Positions 1 through 8,452 of a stretch of DNA of 16,408 nucleotides are shown here, piece after piece. Each line of letters opens with the position of its first letter. The stretch's first letter is position 1. The notes below the pieces were generated by a model, which saw only the letters and a list, made by a program, of their open reading frames with translations, did no database searches and was not told the origin of the DNA. The DNA is taken from assembly GCA_030150085.1 (NCBI GenBank), contig JASLGJ010000366.1:1-16408 (forward strand). The letters are read 5' to 3'. The stretch is from Candidatus Elarobacter sp. GTDB taxonomy: Bacteria > Vulcanimicrobiota > Vulcanimicrobiia > Vulcanimicrobiales > Vulcanimicrobiaceae. The position numbers were made by a program, and so were the translations under genes.

Positions 1-1
1 C

Positions 2-498
<497 letters not shown>

Positions 499-502
<4 letters not shown>

Positions 503-1674
503 TCGAGACGCGAGCGGTCGCGACGTTCGAGCCGACCGACGAGCAGCGCGCGATCGGCGAGGTCGCGCGCGAGGTCGCCGAGCGCGAGATCGCGCCGCAC
601 GTCGCGGAGTGGGACCGCGCGCACACCTTCCCGCGCGAGCTGTACCGCAAGCTGACCGACGCGGGGCTGATGGGCATGTTCGTGCCCGAGCGCTACGGCG
701 GCGTCGGCGCGGACTACGTGTCCTACGCGCTGGCGATCGAGCAGCTCGCGAAGGTCGACTCCGGCGCGGCGGTGACGGTGTCGGTGCACTCGATGATCTG
801 CGGCGCGATCGCGACGCTGGGCAGCGACGAGCAGAAGGACCGCTGGCTCGAAGCGCTGGCGGCGCACGACGTGATCGCGGGCTTCGGGCTGACCGAGCCC
901 GACGCGGGCTCGGACGCCGCGGCGATCCGCGCGAGCGCGCGGCGCGACGGCGACGACTGGATCCTCAACGGGCGCAAGCAGTGGTGCACCAACGGCGGCC
1001 ACGCGGGCCTGATGATGGCGATGTTCCGCACGGGCGGACCGGGCGCCAAAGGCATCAGCGCGTTCCTGGTCGACACCTCGCTGCCCGGCATCGCCGTCGA
1101 GAAGGTCACCGAGAAGCTCGGCATCCACACATCGAACACCGTCGATCTCGCGTTCGACGACGTGCGCGTGCCGGCGAGCGCGCTGCTCGGGCGCGAAGGA
1201 GAGGGCCTCTCCTCCGCGCTCGCCACGCTGACCTCGGGCCGCATCGGCATCGCCTCGCAGGCGACCGGCATCATCGCGGCGTGCTTGGACGCGTCGGTCG
1301 CCTTCGCCAAGGACCGCGTCGCGTTCGGCAAGCCGATCGGCGCGTTCGAGGGCATCTCGTTCAAGATCGCGCGCATGGCGACCGATCTCGACGCCGCGCG
1401 CCTCCTGGTGTACCGCGCGGCCGCGCTGGCCGACGCGGGCCGGCCGTTCGCGACCGAGGCCTCCAAGGCCAAGCTGTTCGCGTCGGGCAAAGCGTGCGAG
1501 CACGCAGCGCAAGCGGTGCAGATTCACGGCGGCTACGGGTACACGACGGAGTTTCCGGTCGAGCGCTACTACCGCGACGCGAAGATCACCGAGATCTACG
1601 AAGGCACCTCGGAGATCCAGCAGATCGTGATCGCGCGCAGCCTGCTCGGGAAATTGGATACAAGCCGCGGCTGA
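499..1674 (+). CDS. acyl-CoA dehydrogenase, short-chain type
   Basis: FAD enzyme that introduces the alpha,beta double bond into acyl-CoA, passing electrons to an electron-transfer flavoprotein. The protein is 391 residues, the normal family length. An N-terminal helical domain (about 11-122) is followed by a beta domain with the flavin signature [12 protein letters not shown] (128-139) and WCTNGG (162-167), then a C-terminal helical domain with [14 protein letters not shown] (273-286) and [20 protein letters not shown] (342-361). Glu368 in IYEGTSEIQ matches the catalytic base position of short-chain and butyryl-CoA dehydrogenases. I chose the ATG at 499 because it overlaps the hbd stop and gives the family N-terminus; an upstream in-frame extension to 325 is a shadow of hbd. 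With hbd it forms an operon for short-chain acyl-CoA oxidation or its reverse. Substrate (butyryl, isobutyryl or methylbutyryl) cannot be told. Confidence 0.95.
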
Positions 1675-1713
1675 TACGCCGCGCGCAATCGAACATAAAG
1701 GTTATCTTAATCG

Positions 1714-1749
1714 CATCGCGCGCATTGCATACAGTGCGCGCGATGTTTT
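1714..1749 (+). terminator. intrinsic terminator of the hbd-acyl-CoA dehydrogenase operon
   Basis: Arms CATCGCGCGCATTG (1714-1727) and CAGTGCGCGCGATG (1732-1745) pair over 14 positions with one G-U wobble around a CATA loop, and TTTT follows at 1746-1749. It lies 40 bp after the acyl-CoA dehydrogenase stop. The upstream 1675-1713 stretch is AT-richer and holds nothing else I can name. Immediately downstream (1750-1760) is a short alternating CG run. Confidence 0.8.
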
Positions 1750-1829
1750 CGCGCGCGCGAGACGTGCGCGTCACACCTGCATTTGCGCGCGAGTGACCGT
1801 CATCGCTCGCGGGGCTAGACACGATGAGG

Positions 1830-1835
1830 TATGAT
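1830..1835 (+). promoter_or_regulatory. candidate -10 box (TATGAT) ahead of the tandem hairpins
   Basis: TATGAT matches the sigma-70 -10 consensus at five of six positions and stands out in this GC-rich gap. A start about seven bases downstream (near 1842) would begin the transcript just before the first of the tandem hairpins. No convincing -35 is seen at 16-18 bp spacing; TAGACA at 1816-1821 is close to TTGACA but only 8 bp away. Assignment is therefore tentative. Confidence 0.4.
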
Positions 1836-1841
1836 AAACGT

Positions 1842-1956
1842 CGTCGTCGCCCGTGGGTGTACGGGCGTTCCGCCGGCAGGGTGTAGCCGGCGGCGGCGAG
1901 TGGGTGTACTCGCCGGAGGCCGGCGGCGTCGCGTGGCAGAGCCCGCGACGCCGCCG
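1842..1956 (+). ncRNA. candidate structured RNA: three tandem hairpins with identical GGGTGT loops plus a long 3' hairpin
   Basis: Hairpin 1: CGCCCGT (1848-1854) pairs with ACGGGCG (1861-1867), loop GGGTGT (1855-1860). Hairpin 2: CCGCCGGC (1870-1877) pairs with GCCGGCGG (1886-1893), loop A-GGGTGT-A. Hairpin 3: CGGCGAGT (1894-1901) pairs with ACTCGCCG (1908-1915), loop GGGTGT (1902-1907). The stems are perfect but differ in sequence, while the loop is the same three times; hairpins 2 and 3 abut with no spacer. A fourth hairpin has 13-base arms, CGGCGGCGTCGCG (1921-1933) and its complement (1944-1956), and can extend by GGC/GCC inside; no T-run follows. A TATGAT box lies just upstream. Strand is assigned from that box; the hairpins would also form in a minus-strand transcript. 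I know no family with this loop; a protein-binding or kissing-loop RNA is inference. Confidence 0.45.
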
Positions 1957-1962
1957 TGTGCA

Positions 1963-2370
1963 TCATGGCGCGGGGTCGTCGAGGAATCGTTCGCGCAAGC
2001 CGGGCGGCGGGAGCGGGCAGGTGTCGCGCCGCCCGAACCAGCGGTAGCGGTTGCGCGCGACCCAGCGGTACGCCGCGTCGCGCGCGGCGCGCGGAACGAG
2101 GATCGCGGCGAAGGCCAGCGGCCACGGCGCGCGCAGCTCCAGCGCGATGTGGAGCACCGCGTCGCTCCGCTCGTGACGGCGGACCGCCGCGCGAGCCGAG
2201 CGTGGTGCTGCTCGCGGGCGGCCGCCCGTCGGCGCGAGCAGCTCGGCCGCGCGCGGCGACTGCAGCGAGACGAAACGAACGCGCCCGGCCGGGTCGTTGG
2301 CGTGGACGAAGCGCACGACGCCGTTGCAGAGGTTGCAGACTCCGTCGAAGAGGACGACCGGCTCGCTCAT
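1963..2370 (-). CDS. DCC-family (DUF393) thiol-disulfide oxidoreductase, middle segment apparently inverted
   Basis: Small 135-residue protein of the DCC/DUF393 family (YuxK-like), presumed thiol-disulfide oxidoreductases of unknown partner. The N-terminus carries the hallmark DxxCxxC as DGVCNLC (Asp9, Cys12, Cys15), followed by VRFVSLQSPRAAELLA; the C-terminal half has HERSDAVLHIA, LVPRAARDAAYRWVARN and YRWFGRRDTCPLPPP, all typical. Start is the ATG at 2368-2370 directly before SEPVVLFDG; no strong ribosome site is visible. Between residues about 49 and 62 the expected beta-strand is replaced by the low-complexity GRPRAAPRSARAAV, which looks like antisense translation. Reading 2181-2223 on the opposite strand gives GPPREPSVVLLAGG, which fits the family in place and in frame. 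So this copy carries a 43-bp micro-inversion (or an assembly error) and may be impaired. Divergent to sucC, 114 bp apart. Confidence 0.85.
   Translation of the reverse strand: MSEPVVLFDGVCNLCNGVVRFVHANDPAGRVRFVSLQSPRAAELLAPTGGRPRAAPRSARAAVRRHERSDAVLHIALELRAPWPLAFAAILVPRAARDAAYRWVARNRYRWFGRRDTCPLPPPGLRERFLDDPAP
2175..2230. repeat. imperfect inverted repeat flanking the micro-inverted segment of the DCC gene
   Basis: The left arm GACGGCGGACCGCCGCG (2175-2191) and right arm CGCGGGCGGCCGCCCGTC (2213-2230) are inverted copies apart from small indels, around a 21-bp core (2192-2212). The right arm contains a perfect 14-bp palindrome (2215-2228). Within this, arms GCTGCTCGC (2207-2215) and GCGAGCAGC (2234-2242) form another perfect inverted repeat. 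The breakpoints of the inferred inversion (about 2181 and 2223) fall inside the arms, as expected if the repeats mediated the flip by recombination or template switching. Confidence 0.55.
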
Positions 2371-2484
2371 GCCGGTTGCGACCGCCCCGGCGGCCGGATC
2401 GCTGCACGGCGGGGGCACGCTCGCTCGCGTGCGACCATTGTCGTCGAGGGCCGTCCGCTCGCGGTGCGGAACGGTCGGCACGCC
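2371..2484. other. divergent intergenic region between the DCC gene and sucC
   Basis: This 114-bp gap must hold the start signals of both divergent genes. A hairpin with arms GCACGC (2415-2420) and GCGTGC (2427-2432) is the only clear structure. CATTGT at 2436-2441 is a weak -10-like hexamer for sucC. No convincing -35 or operator is visible. Confidence 0.3.
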
Positions 2485-3657
2485 ATGAAGTTGATGGAAT
2501 ACCAGGGCAAGGACCTGTTCCGGCGCGTCGGCATACCGACGCCCGCCGGCGTCTTCGCCACGACCGCCGACGAGGTCGAGACCTATATCAAGGACCACCC
2601 CGGCTCGTGGGTGCTCAAGAGCCAGGTCATGATGGGCGGCCGCGGCAAGGCGGGCGGCATCAAGTTCGCCGACGACGCCGCGACCGGCGACGCGCTCGCG
2701 CGCGAGCTGATCGGCAAGGTCCTCAAGTCGGTCCAGAACCCCGAGGGCGAGGAAGTGAAGTCGCTCCTGGTCGAGGAGAAGGTCGACATCGCCAGCGAGG
2801 CCTACGTCTCGATCGCGATCGACCGGGCGGCCAAGAAGCCGGTCGTGCTGGTCACCGCGCAGGGCGGGATGGACGTCGAGGAGGTCGCCGAGCGCGATCC
2901 GGCCGCGATCTCGAAGTACTGGATCGACCCCGCCGCCGGCTACTCGAGCTTCATCGGGCGGCAGCTCGCGTTCGACGCCAAGCTGCCCGAGGGCTACCGC
3001 AAGGCCTTCCCGGCCATCCTGGGCGCGCTCTACGCGCTGTTCATGGACTACGGCGCCAACCTGGTCGAGATCAACCCCCTCGTGCTGACCCGGGACGGGC
3101 GGGTGATCGCCAGCGACGCCAAGGTCGAGCTCGACGACAACGGGCTCTACCGCAACCCCGACGTGGCGGCCTGGAACAAGCAGACCCCGGCGGACGAGGA
3201 CCAGGCGGCCGCGGTCGCGATCGGCCTGGGGATGTCCAACTACGCCAAGCTCGACGGCACGATCGGGGTGATCGCCAACGGCGCGGGGCTGGGCATGGGC
3301 ACGATGGACGCGATCCGCAACGCGGGCGGCGCGGCGGCCAACTTCCTCGACATCGGCGGCGGCGCCCAGGCGGAGCTCGTGAAGAAGAGCTACGACCTGG
3401 TGACGTCCGACCCCAAGGTCAAGGCGATGTTCATCAACATCTTCGGCGGCATCACGCGCGGCGACCAGGTCGCCCGGGGCATCGTCGAGGCCCTCAAAGG
3501 GGGCGACGTGCGCGAGGTGCCGCTGGTGGTGCGGCTGACCGGCACCAACGCCGAGGAGGGCCGCGCGATCCTGGCCGAGGCCGGGTTCGTGCCGGTCGAG
3601 ACGATGGACGAAGGCGCCGCGCGCGCCGTGGCCCTGGCGAACGGAGAGGCGAAGTAA
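2485..3657 (+). CDS. sucC: succinyl-CoA synthetase (succinate-CoA ligase, ADP/GDP-forming) subunit beta
   Basis: Beta subunit of the TCA-cycle enzyme interconverting succinyl-CoA and succinate with nucleoside triphosphate formation; works as a complex with SucD in the cytoplasm. The 390 residues match the usual length (about 388). The N-terminus [12 protein letters not shown] fits the family MNLHEYQ start, fixing the ATG at 2485. The ATP-grasp part runs to about residue 230, with GGRGKAGG (51-58), LVEINPLVL (193-201, Mg-binding Asn197) and Asp211 in [10 protein letters not shown]. The C-terminal CoA-ligase domain has [10 protein letters not shown] (266-275), FLDIGGGA (287-294) and INIFGGITR (317-325). 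Upstream in-frame sequence to 1831 is not coding. The ribosome site is weak (a GGAACGG at 2468-2474, ten bases from the start). Ends one base before sucD. Nucleotide preference cannot be judged. Confidence 0.97.
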   Translation: MKLMEYQGKDLFRRVGIPTPAGVFATTADEVETYIKDHPGSWVLKSQVMMGGRGKAGGIKFADDAATGDALARELIGKVLKSVQNPEGEEVKSLLVEEKVDIASEAYVSIAIDRAAKKPVVLVTAQGGMDVEEVAERDPAAISKYWIDPAAGYSSFIGRQLAFDAKLPEGYRKAFPAILGALYALFMDYGANLVEINPLVLTRDGRVIASDAKVELDDNGLYRNPDVAAWNKQTPADEDQAAAVAIGLGMSNYAKLDGTIGVIANGAGLGMGTMDAIRNAGGAAANFLDIGGGAQAELVKKSYDLVTSDPKVKAMFINIFGGITRGDQVARGIVEALKGGDVREVPLVVRLTGTNAEEGRAILAEAGFVPVETMDEGAARAVALANGEAK

Positions 3658-3658
3658 C

Positions 3659-4540
3659 GTGGCGATCTTCCTGGACAAGAACTCCAAGGTCATCGTGCAG
3701 GGCATCACCGGGCGCGAGGGCGCGTTCCACACCGCCCGCATGCTGGCGTACGGCACGAACATCGTGGGCGGGGTGACCCCCGGCAAGGGCGGCACCACGA
3801 TCGAGTCCGGCCAGCCGGTCTTCAACACGGTCAAGGACGCGGTCGAGGCCACCGGCGCGACCCACTCGATCATCTTCGTCCCGCCCTTCGCCGGCGCCGA
3901 CGCGCTGTGGGAGGCGCACGACGCGGGCATCGGCCTGGCGGTCTGCATCACCGAGGGCATCCCGGCCCACGAGATGCTGCGGGTGGTCAACACCACGCCC
4001 GGCATGCGCATCATCGGCGGCAACTGCCCGGGCCTGATCTCGCCCGGCAAGTCGCTGGTCGGGATCATGCCCGGCCACATCTTCGCCCCCGGCAGCGTGG
4101 GCATGATCTCGCGCTCGGGCACGCTCACCTACGAGATCGTCGACGGGCTGACCCGGGCGGGCCTGGGCCAGTCGACCTGCGTGGGGATCGGGGGCGACCC
4201 GATCATCGGCACGACCTTCGTGGACTGCCTGCGCGAGTTCGCGCGCGACCCCGAGACTCGGGCCCTGGTGGTGGCCGGCGAGATCGGCGGCTCGGACGAA
4301 GAAGACGCCGCCGCCTTCATCAAGCAGCACATCCCCGACAAGCCGGTGGTGGCGTTCATCGGCGGCCGCTCGGCGCCCAAGGGCAAGCGCCTGGGCCACG
4401 CCGGCGCGATCATCTCGGGCAACACCGGGACGCCGGAGTCCAAGGTCGCGGCCTTCGCGGCGGCCGGCGTTCCGGTCGCCGACCGGCCCAGCGACATCCC
4501 GCGCCTGCTGGCCGAGCGGCTCAAAACGGTCCCCGCCTAG
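3659..4540 (+). CDS. sucD: succinyl-CoA synthetase subunit alpha
   Basis: Alpha subunit of succinyl-CoA synthetase: binds CoA and carries the phosphohistidine. The 293 residues are normal length. The Rossmann-type CoA-binding domain has [15 protein letters not shown] (11-25) and GGVTPGKGG (37-45); the ligase domain has [17 protein letters not shown] (122-138), SRSGTLTYE (151-159), [10 protein letters not shown] (176-185), the Glu208 region [13 protein letters not shown], and the active-site His247 in [11 protein letters not shown]. It starts with GTG at 3659, one base after the sucC stop, with GGAGAGG (3643-3649) nine bases upstream inside sucC, so the two are co-translated in equal amounts. 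No T-tailed terminator follows, so some read-through into the first receptor leader is possible. Confidence 0.97.
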   Translation: MAIFLDKNSKVIVQGITGREGAFHTARMLAYGTNIVGGVTPGKGGTTIESGQPVFNTVKDAVEATGATHSIIFVPPFAGADALWEAHDAGIGLAVCITEGIPAHEMLRVVNTTPGMRIIGGNCPGLISPGKSLVGIMPGHIFAPGSVGMISRSGTLTYEIVDGLTRAGLGQSTCVGIGGDPIIGTTFVDCLREFARDPETRALVVAGEIGGSDEEDAAAFIKQHIPDKPVVAFIGGRSAPKGKRLGHAGAIISGNTGTPESKVAAFAAAGVPVADRPSDIPRLLAERLKTVPA

Positions 4541-4548
4541 CGCGCTTT

Positions 4549-4576
4549 CGGAAATAATTTCCGCCTGCCGAGGCGG
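4549..4576. promoter_or_regulatory. two overlapping small inverted repeats after sucD, possible operator, promoter or weak terminator
   Basis: CGGAAAT (4549-4555) and ATTTCCG (4557-4563) form an AT-rich perfect dyad around a single A. CCGCCT (4561-4566) and AGGCGG (4571-4576) form a second hairpin with loop GCCG. AATAAT inside the first dyad (4553-4558) resembles a -10 box, which would place a receptor-1 transcript start near 4565. No T-run follows, so it is a poor intrinsic terminator for sucCD. Role undecided. Confidence 0.35.
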
Positions 4577-4604
4577 ACAGGGGACCGTAGTTCCGGCCGA
4601 AAAG

Positions 4605-4649
4605 GGTGCGCTGATTCGCCGCGCGGGCGACCGCGCCGAATCTCGCACC
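4605..4649 (+). promoter_or_regulatory. structured 5' leader hairpin of receptor 1 with GCGA tetraloop
   Basis: Three stacked helices form one arm: GGTGCG (4605-4610) with CGCACC (4644-4649), ATTCG (4614-4618) with CGAAT (4637-4641), and GCGCGG (4621-4626) with CCGCGC (4631-4636), capped by a GNRA-type GCGA loop (4627-4630). Internal loops are CTG/CT and a CC bulge. It ends eight bases before the GAAAGG ribosome site (4657-4662), so it could control message stability or translation; this role is inference. Confidence 0.5.
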
Positions 4650-4669
4650 ATCTTGTGAAAGGCAACGGT

Positions 4670-7600
4670 ATGCGCAGATCCCTAGCGCGCACCCTGACTG
4701 CCGTTCTGGTGCTCCTCGCGCTGCTGGTCCAGGGCTCTTGGGCTCTGGCCGGCACCACGGGGAGCATTTCCGGCGTGCTCACGGACACCGCCGGAGCGGC
4801 CGTCTCGGGAGCGCGTGTCAGCGCCGTGAGTCCCAGCCAGCAGGCGGCGGTGACCACGGACGGCTCGGGACGGTATCAGTTCGTCTCGCTCGCACCGGAC
4901 ACGTACACCCTGAGCTTCGAGAAGCAGGGTTACCAGACGGGGTCGCAGGCGGGCATCACGGTCCAGGCGGACCAGAACATCACCGTCAACCTCAGCGCCA
5001 CGCGAGCGCTCCAGAACATCGGCCGCACCGCCTCGCGCGCGAGCAGCGCGCTGGTCCGGCCCGGGCAGACCGCCAGCGAGTACTCCGTCACCCCCGCGCA
5101 GCAGCAGGCCGTCGCGTCGCTGGGCGGCGGGACGAACCTCAACTCCGCCTACAGCGCGATCTCGTCGGTCCCCGGCGTCGTCGTGCCGATCGGCAACGCC
5201 GGCTGGGGCCAGTCGGTGTTCATCCGCGGCGGCGACTACACCCAGACCGGCAACGAGGTCGACGGCATCCCGATCAACCGCTCCTTCGACCAGTACGCCT
5301 CGGGCGCGCTGTCGTCGCTGGGCAACCAGGAAGTCCAGGTCTACACCGGCAACGCGCCGGCCGACGCGCAAGCGGTCGGTCTGGCCGGTTTCGTCAACCA
5401 GGTCATCCGGACCGGAACGTATCCCGGCAACATCAGCGCCTCGCTGGGCGTGGGCACGCCGGCGATCTACAACCACGCCAACTTCGAAGTCGGCGGGGCC
5501 TCGCCCAACCGCCTGTTCTCGTACTACGTCGGAACCGGCGGCTACAGCCAGGACTTCCGCGTGGTCGACCAGTTCAACGGCGCCGGCTACCTGGCCCGCA
5601 GCGGCTTCGGCACGCTCTACAACTACACCGCGGCGAACTGCGGCACGGCCCACCCGAGCGTGGGCTGCTACAGCAACTCCTCGCCCTTCCTGGGCGGCCT
5701 GCCGCTGGGCCCCAACGGCTACAACGTGGCCGATCTCTCGTTCGGCGGCTCGCCGTACCTCAACGACCGCGAGACGATCGCCAACTTCCACATCGGGATC
5801 CCGCACAAGAAGGACGGGAACCACGACGACGTCCAGCTGCTCTACGACTACGGCAACATCCGCAACTACCCCAACGACAGCATGAACGCGTGGGGCCCGC
5901 AGCTCAACGACGTCGTCAACGGCACCGCCGACAACGGCGCGATCACCAACCTGGGCACCTGCCCGGCGCCGGCGGTCGGCGGCACCGGCTACGTGCCCGG
6001 AACCGTGACCACGTGCGCGGGCGGCGTCTCGCCGTTCTATGCCGACCAGAACGTCTACACCGGCCCGGTCGGCGCGCCGTTCACCCCGGGCAACGTGAAC
6101 GCGACCCGGAACTACGCCTTCGCCAGCTCTCCGAGCGGCCGCGTCCTGGGCGCCCCGGTCGACTTCAACCGCCAGGACGGCGAGACCAACGCCTTCGCGA
6201 TCGTCAAGGCGCAGTACCAGCACAACATCGCCGACAAGGGCTACGTGCGGCTGTATGGCTACTCGCTGTACTCCGACCGCATCGACAACGGCATCGTCGG
6301 CCTGTTCCAGAACTTCGCCGGCGCGTTCCCGCAGGACTACACGATCAGCGCCCACACGCGCGGCGTCGTGCTCAACTCGGGCTACCAGCTCTCGCCCGAG
6401 CACCTGCTCAACTTCAACGTCGGCTACACGACCTCCAACGCCGACCGCTACAACAACCTCACCGCGGGAACGCTCTCCGAGCAGCCCGTGGCGTACCTGC
6501 TGAGCTCGGCCAACCCGACGGGCGGCTGCTATGCGTTCCCGACCGGCGCGTTCAGCGGCGGCGGCGCGCCGCCGCCCGGCACCGCGGCGACCCAGGTCAC
6601 CTGCGGCAACGCCGCGCAGTACCGGCTCGCGCCGGTCGGCTCGGCCGGCCCGCTCGTCCCGCGCGGCAGCATCTCGCCGACCGTCGGCACCGAGAACGCC
6701 TACACGTGCGGCGGCTCGGCCTGCCAGTACTACGCGATCAACGACGGCCGCATCGCCTCCAACAACACGGTCAAGCCCAAGTTCCTCAACATGTCCATCG
6801 GCGACACGTGGAAGCCCAACGCGAAGCTCTCGTTCGACGCCTCGCTGCGGCTGGACACCTTCTCGTACGTCATGCAGGACACCAACACGCTGGGCAACCA
6901 GCTGTTCGTGAACGACTTCAACGCGACCAACTGCATCAGCGGCACGACCATCACGACGCGGGCCCGCGGCGCGGCCTGCCCGGCCGGGGCCAGCCCGGCG
7001 GCCCTCTCGGCGCAGAGCGCCGACCTGACCTACGCCGACGTCCTCCAGCCGCGCCTGGGGGCGACCTACGCCACCGACCCGTACAACGTGTTCCGGGCCT
7101 CGTACGGCCGCTTCGTGCAGCCGGCCCAGACCTCGGCGGTCCAGGCGACCAACATCCAGTCGGCCGCGCCCAGCGCGCAGTTCTACTCCAACTTCGGCTT
7201 CACGGGCTATGCCCGCGCGGTCGAACCGGAGATCTCGTACAACACCGACTTCTCGTGGGAACACCAGTTCCGCGGTTCGGACCTGAGCTCGCGGCTGACC
7301 CCGTTCTACCGCAAGACGCAGAACGAGTTCGCCACCATCCTGGTCGACCCCAAGACCAACTTCGTCGCCACGGTGAACGGCCAGAACCGGACCGCCAGCG
7401 GCTTCGAGCTGGCCGTCAGCAAGGGCGACTTCAGCCGCAACGGCTTCTCGGGCCAGCTCTCGTACACGTACACCTACGCGTACAACAAGTACAAGGTCTT
7501 CCCGACCGGCGGGTCGTTCGTGACCGGCATCAACCAGGCGATCCAGCAGTTCAACGGCTTCACGCATGCCGGGGGCGGCGCGCCCTGCTACACGACCGGC

Positions 7601-8344
7601 GGCGCGGCCGATCCGGCGTGCGCGGCGGGCTCGATCGCCAACCCCTACTACAACATGCAGCCGCAAGGCCTGCTCGATCCCAACGGCAAGTACTTCCCCT
7701 ACAACCAGGCGCCGGGCTACGGCTCGGGCACCTCGACCAGCTACCTGATCCCGCACGTCGCCTCGCTGGTCGTCCAGTACAAGCGGGACCGCCTGCGCGT
7801 CACCCCCTCGATCCAGTTCGAGGCGGGCTCGCGCTACGGCTCGCCGGTCGCGGTGGGCGGCATCGACCCCAGCACCTGCACGGCGGCGCTGGGCTCGGCG
7901 GCGACCGACCCGCGCTATGCGGGCACCGGCGTCACCGCCGGCTCCGGCTACGACGCTTCGAGCTGCTCGGGCATCATCAACGTGCCCGACCCCTACACCG
8001 GGAAGTTCGACGCGATCGGCCAGTTCGTGCAGCCCAACCTGATCAACGCCAACCTCCAGCTCTCGTACGACTTCAGCCGTAACGTGACGCTGCAGGTCAC
8101 CGCGGCCAACATCTACTCGCAGTGCTTCGGCGGGTCGAACGTGCCGTGGGCGAGCGCGGGCCGCTTCGGCTGCGGCTACTCCGCGGCGCTGTCGGCGGGG
8201 AACTTCTACAACCCCGGCGACACGATCCAGCCCGGCTTCCAGTACCCCTACGCGCCGGTCTACGGGGCCTCGCTGCAAGCGCTCTCGCAGCAGGCCGCCA
8301 GCCCCTTCGAGCTCTTCCTGGAGCTCAAGCTCAACCACCTCTAG
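4670..8344 (+). CDS. TonB-dependent receptor 1, carboxypeptidase-regulatory-like domain plus plug and beta-barrel
   Basis: Large outer-membrane receptor (1224 residues) expected to import a substrate using TonB energy. Signal peptide about 1-27 (MRRSLARTLTAVL..., cleavage ALA/GTTG). Residues 28-115 form a carboxypeptidase-regulatory-like beta-sandwich with GSISGVLTDTAGAAVSGARV and YTLSFEKQGY. A linker with SEYSVTPAQ sits where a TonB box would be. The plug follows, with VFIRGGDYTQTGNEVDGIPI (about 183-202); the rest is barrel, ending FELFLELKLNHL. Start is the ATG at 4670, GAAAGG seven bases upstream; a GTG at 4655 would overlap that site. Sixteen cysteines, all in the barrel as eight close pairs, for example 324/333 and 1152/1168. 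Length and domain order resemble Oar-like receptors. Substrate unknown. It has its own leader and terminator, and is paralogous to the next two receptors. Confidence 0.93.
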   Translation: MRRSLARTLTAVLVLLALLVQGSWALAGTTGSISGVLTDTAGAAVSGARVSAVSPSQQAAVTTDGSGRYQFVSLAPDTYTLSFEKQGYQTGSQAGITVQADQNITVNLSATRALQNIGRTASRASSALVRPGQTASEYSVTPAQQQAVASLGGGTNLNSAYSAISSVPGVVVPIGNAGWGQSVFIRGGDYTQTGNEVDGIPINRSFDQYASGALSSLGNQEVQVYTGNAPADAQAVGLAGFVNQVIRTGTYPGNISASLGVGTPAIYNHANFEVGGASPNRLFSYYVGTGGYSQDFRVVDQFNGAGYLARSGFGTLYNYTAANCGTAHPSVGCYSNSSPFLGGLPLGPNGYNVADLSFGGSPYLNDRETIANFHIGIPHKKDGNHDDVQLLYDYGNIRNYPNDSMNAWGPQLNDVVNGTADNGAITNLGTCPAPAVGGTGYVPGTVTTCAGGVSPFYADQNVYTGPVGAPFTPGNVNATRNYAFASSPSGRVLGAPVDFNRQDGETNAFAIVKAQYQHNIADKGYVRLYGYSLYSDRIDNGIVGLFQNFAGAFPQDYTISAHTRGVVLNSGYQLSPEHLLNFNVGYTTSNADRYNNLTAGTLSEQPVAYLLSSANPTGGCYAFPTGAFSGGGAPPPGTAATQVTCGNAAQYRLAPVGSAGPLVPRGSISPTVGTENAYTCGGSACQYYAINDGRIASNNTVKPKFLNMSIGDTWKPNAKLSFDASLRLDTFSYVMQDTNTLGNQLFVNDFNATNCISGTTITTRARGAACPAGASPAALSAQSADLTYADVLQPRLGATYATDPYNVFRASYGRFVQPAQTSAVQATNIQSAAPSAQFYSNFGFTGYARAVEPEISYNTDFSWEHQFRGSDLSSRLTPFYRKTQNEFATILVDPKTNFVATVNGQNRTASGFELAVSKGDFSRNGFSGQLSYTYTYAYNKYKVFPTGGSFVTGINQAIQQFNGFTHAGGGAPCYTTGGAADPACAAGSIANPYYNMQPQGLLDPNGKYFPYNQAPGYGSGTSTSYLIPHVASLVVQYKRDRLRVTPSIQFEAGSRYGSPVAVGGIDPSTCTAALGSAATDPRYAGTGVTAGSGYDASSCSGIINVPDPYTGKFDAIGQFVQPNLINANLQLSYDFSRNVTLQVTAANIYSQCFGGSNVPWASAGRFGCGYSAALSAGNFYNPGDTIQPGFQYPYAPVYGASLQALSQQAASPFELFLELKLNHL

Positions 8345-8395
8345 GCCCGGTCGACCCCGGCGGGCGCGTGGAAGCGCGCGCCGACCCGGACCCCC

Positions 8396-8429
8396 GACCG
8401 CCAGGAGGATATCCTCCTGGCGGTCTTTT
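8396..8429 (+). terminator. intrinsic terminator of receptor 1: perfect 30-bp palindrome plus TTTT
   Basis: GACCGCCAGGAGGAT (8396-8410) is followed directly by its exact reverse complement (8411-8425) and then TTTT (8426-8429). In RNA the central bases open as the loop. It lies 52 bp after the receptor 1 stop and separates receptors 1 and 2 transcriptionally. Confidence 0.9.
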
Positions 8430-8452
8430 CATCGGCCGGCGGCTTTGCGTCA

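Noticed and set aside
1750..1760. Alternating CG run as a Z-DNA element
   Set aside because: Only about ten bases long in a GC-rich genome directly after a terminator; too short to claim.
1853..1915. GGGTGT repeats as a repeated peptide
   Set aside because: Loop spacings of 24 and 23 bases do not keep one reading frame, and the pattern is better explained by hairpin pairing.
1870..1956. CRISPR or integron attC interpretation of the tandem palindromes
   Set aside because: Stem sequences differ, there are no equal spacers or constant repeats, and no core sites of the attC type or associated genes.
1831..2484. Plus-strand in-frame extension upstream of sucC starting at 1831
   Set aside because: It crosses the hairpin region and lies antisense to the DCC gene, and SucC proteins begin at the MKLMEYQGK start; the piece SVVLLAGG within it is instead explained by the micro-inversion.
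4561..4576. Intrinsic terminator for sucCD
   Set aside because: The hairpin is short (6 bp) and followed by ACAGGGG rather than a T-run.
4682..8338. Very long minus-strand open frames under each receptor (also 8558-11821 and 12513-16070)
   Set aside because: They are antisense frames opened by the GC-rich codon use of the receptors; their translations are Arg/Val/Ala/Gly-rich without domains, and start or end near the receptor ends only by chance.
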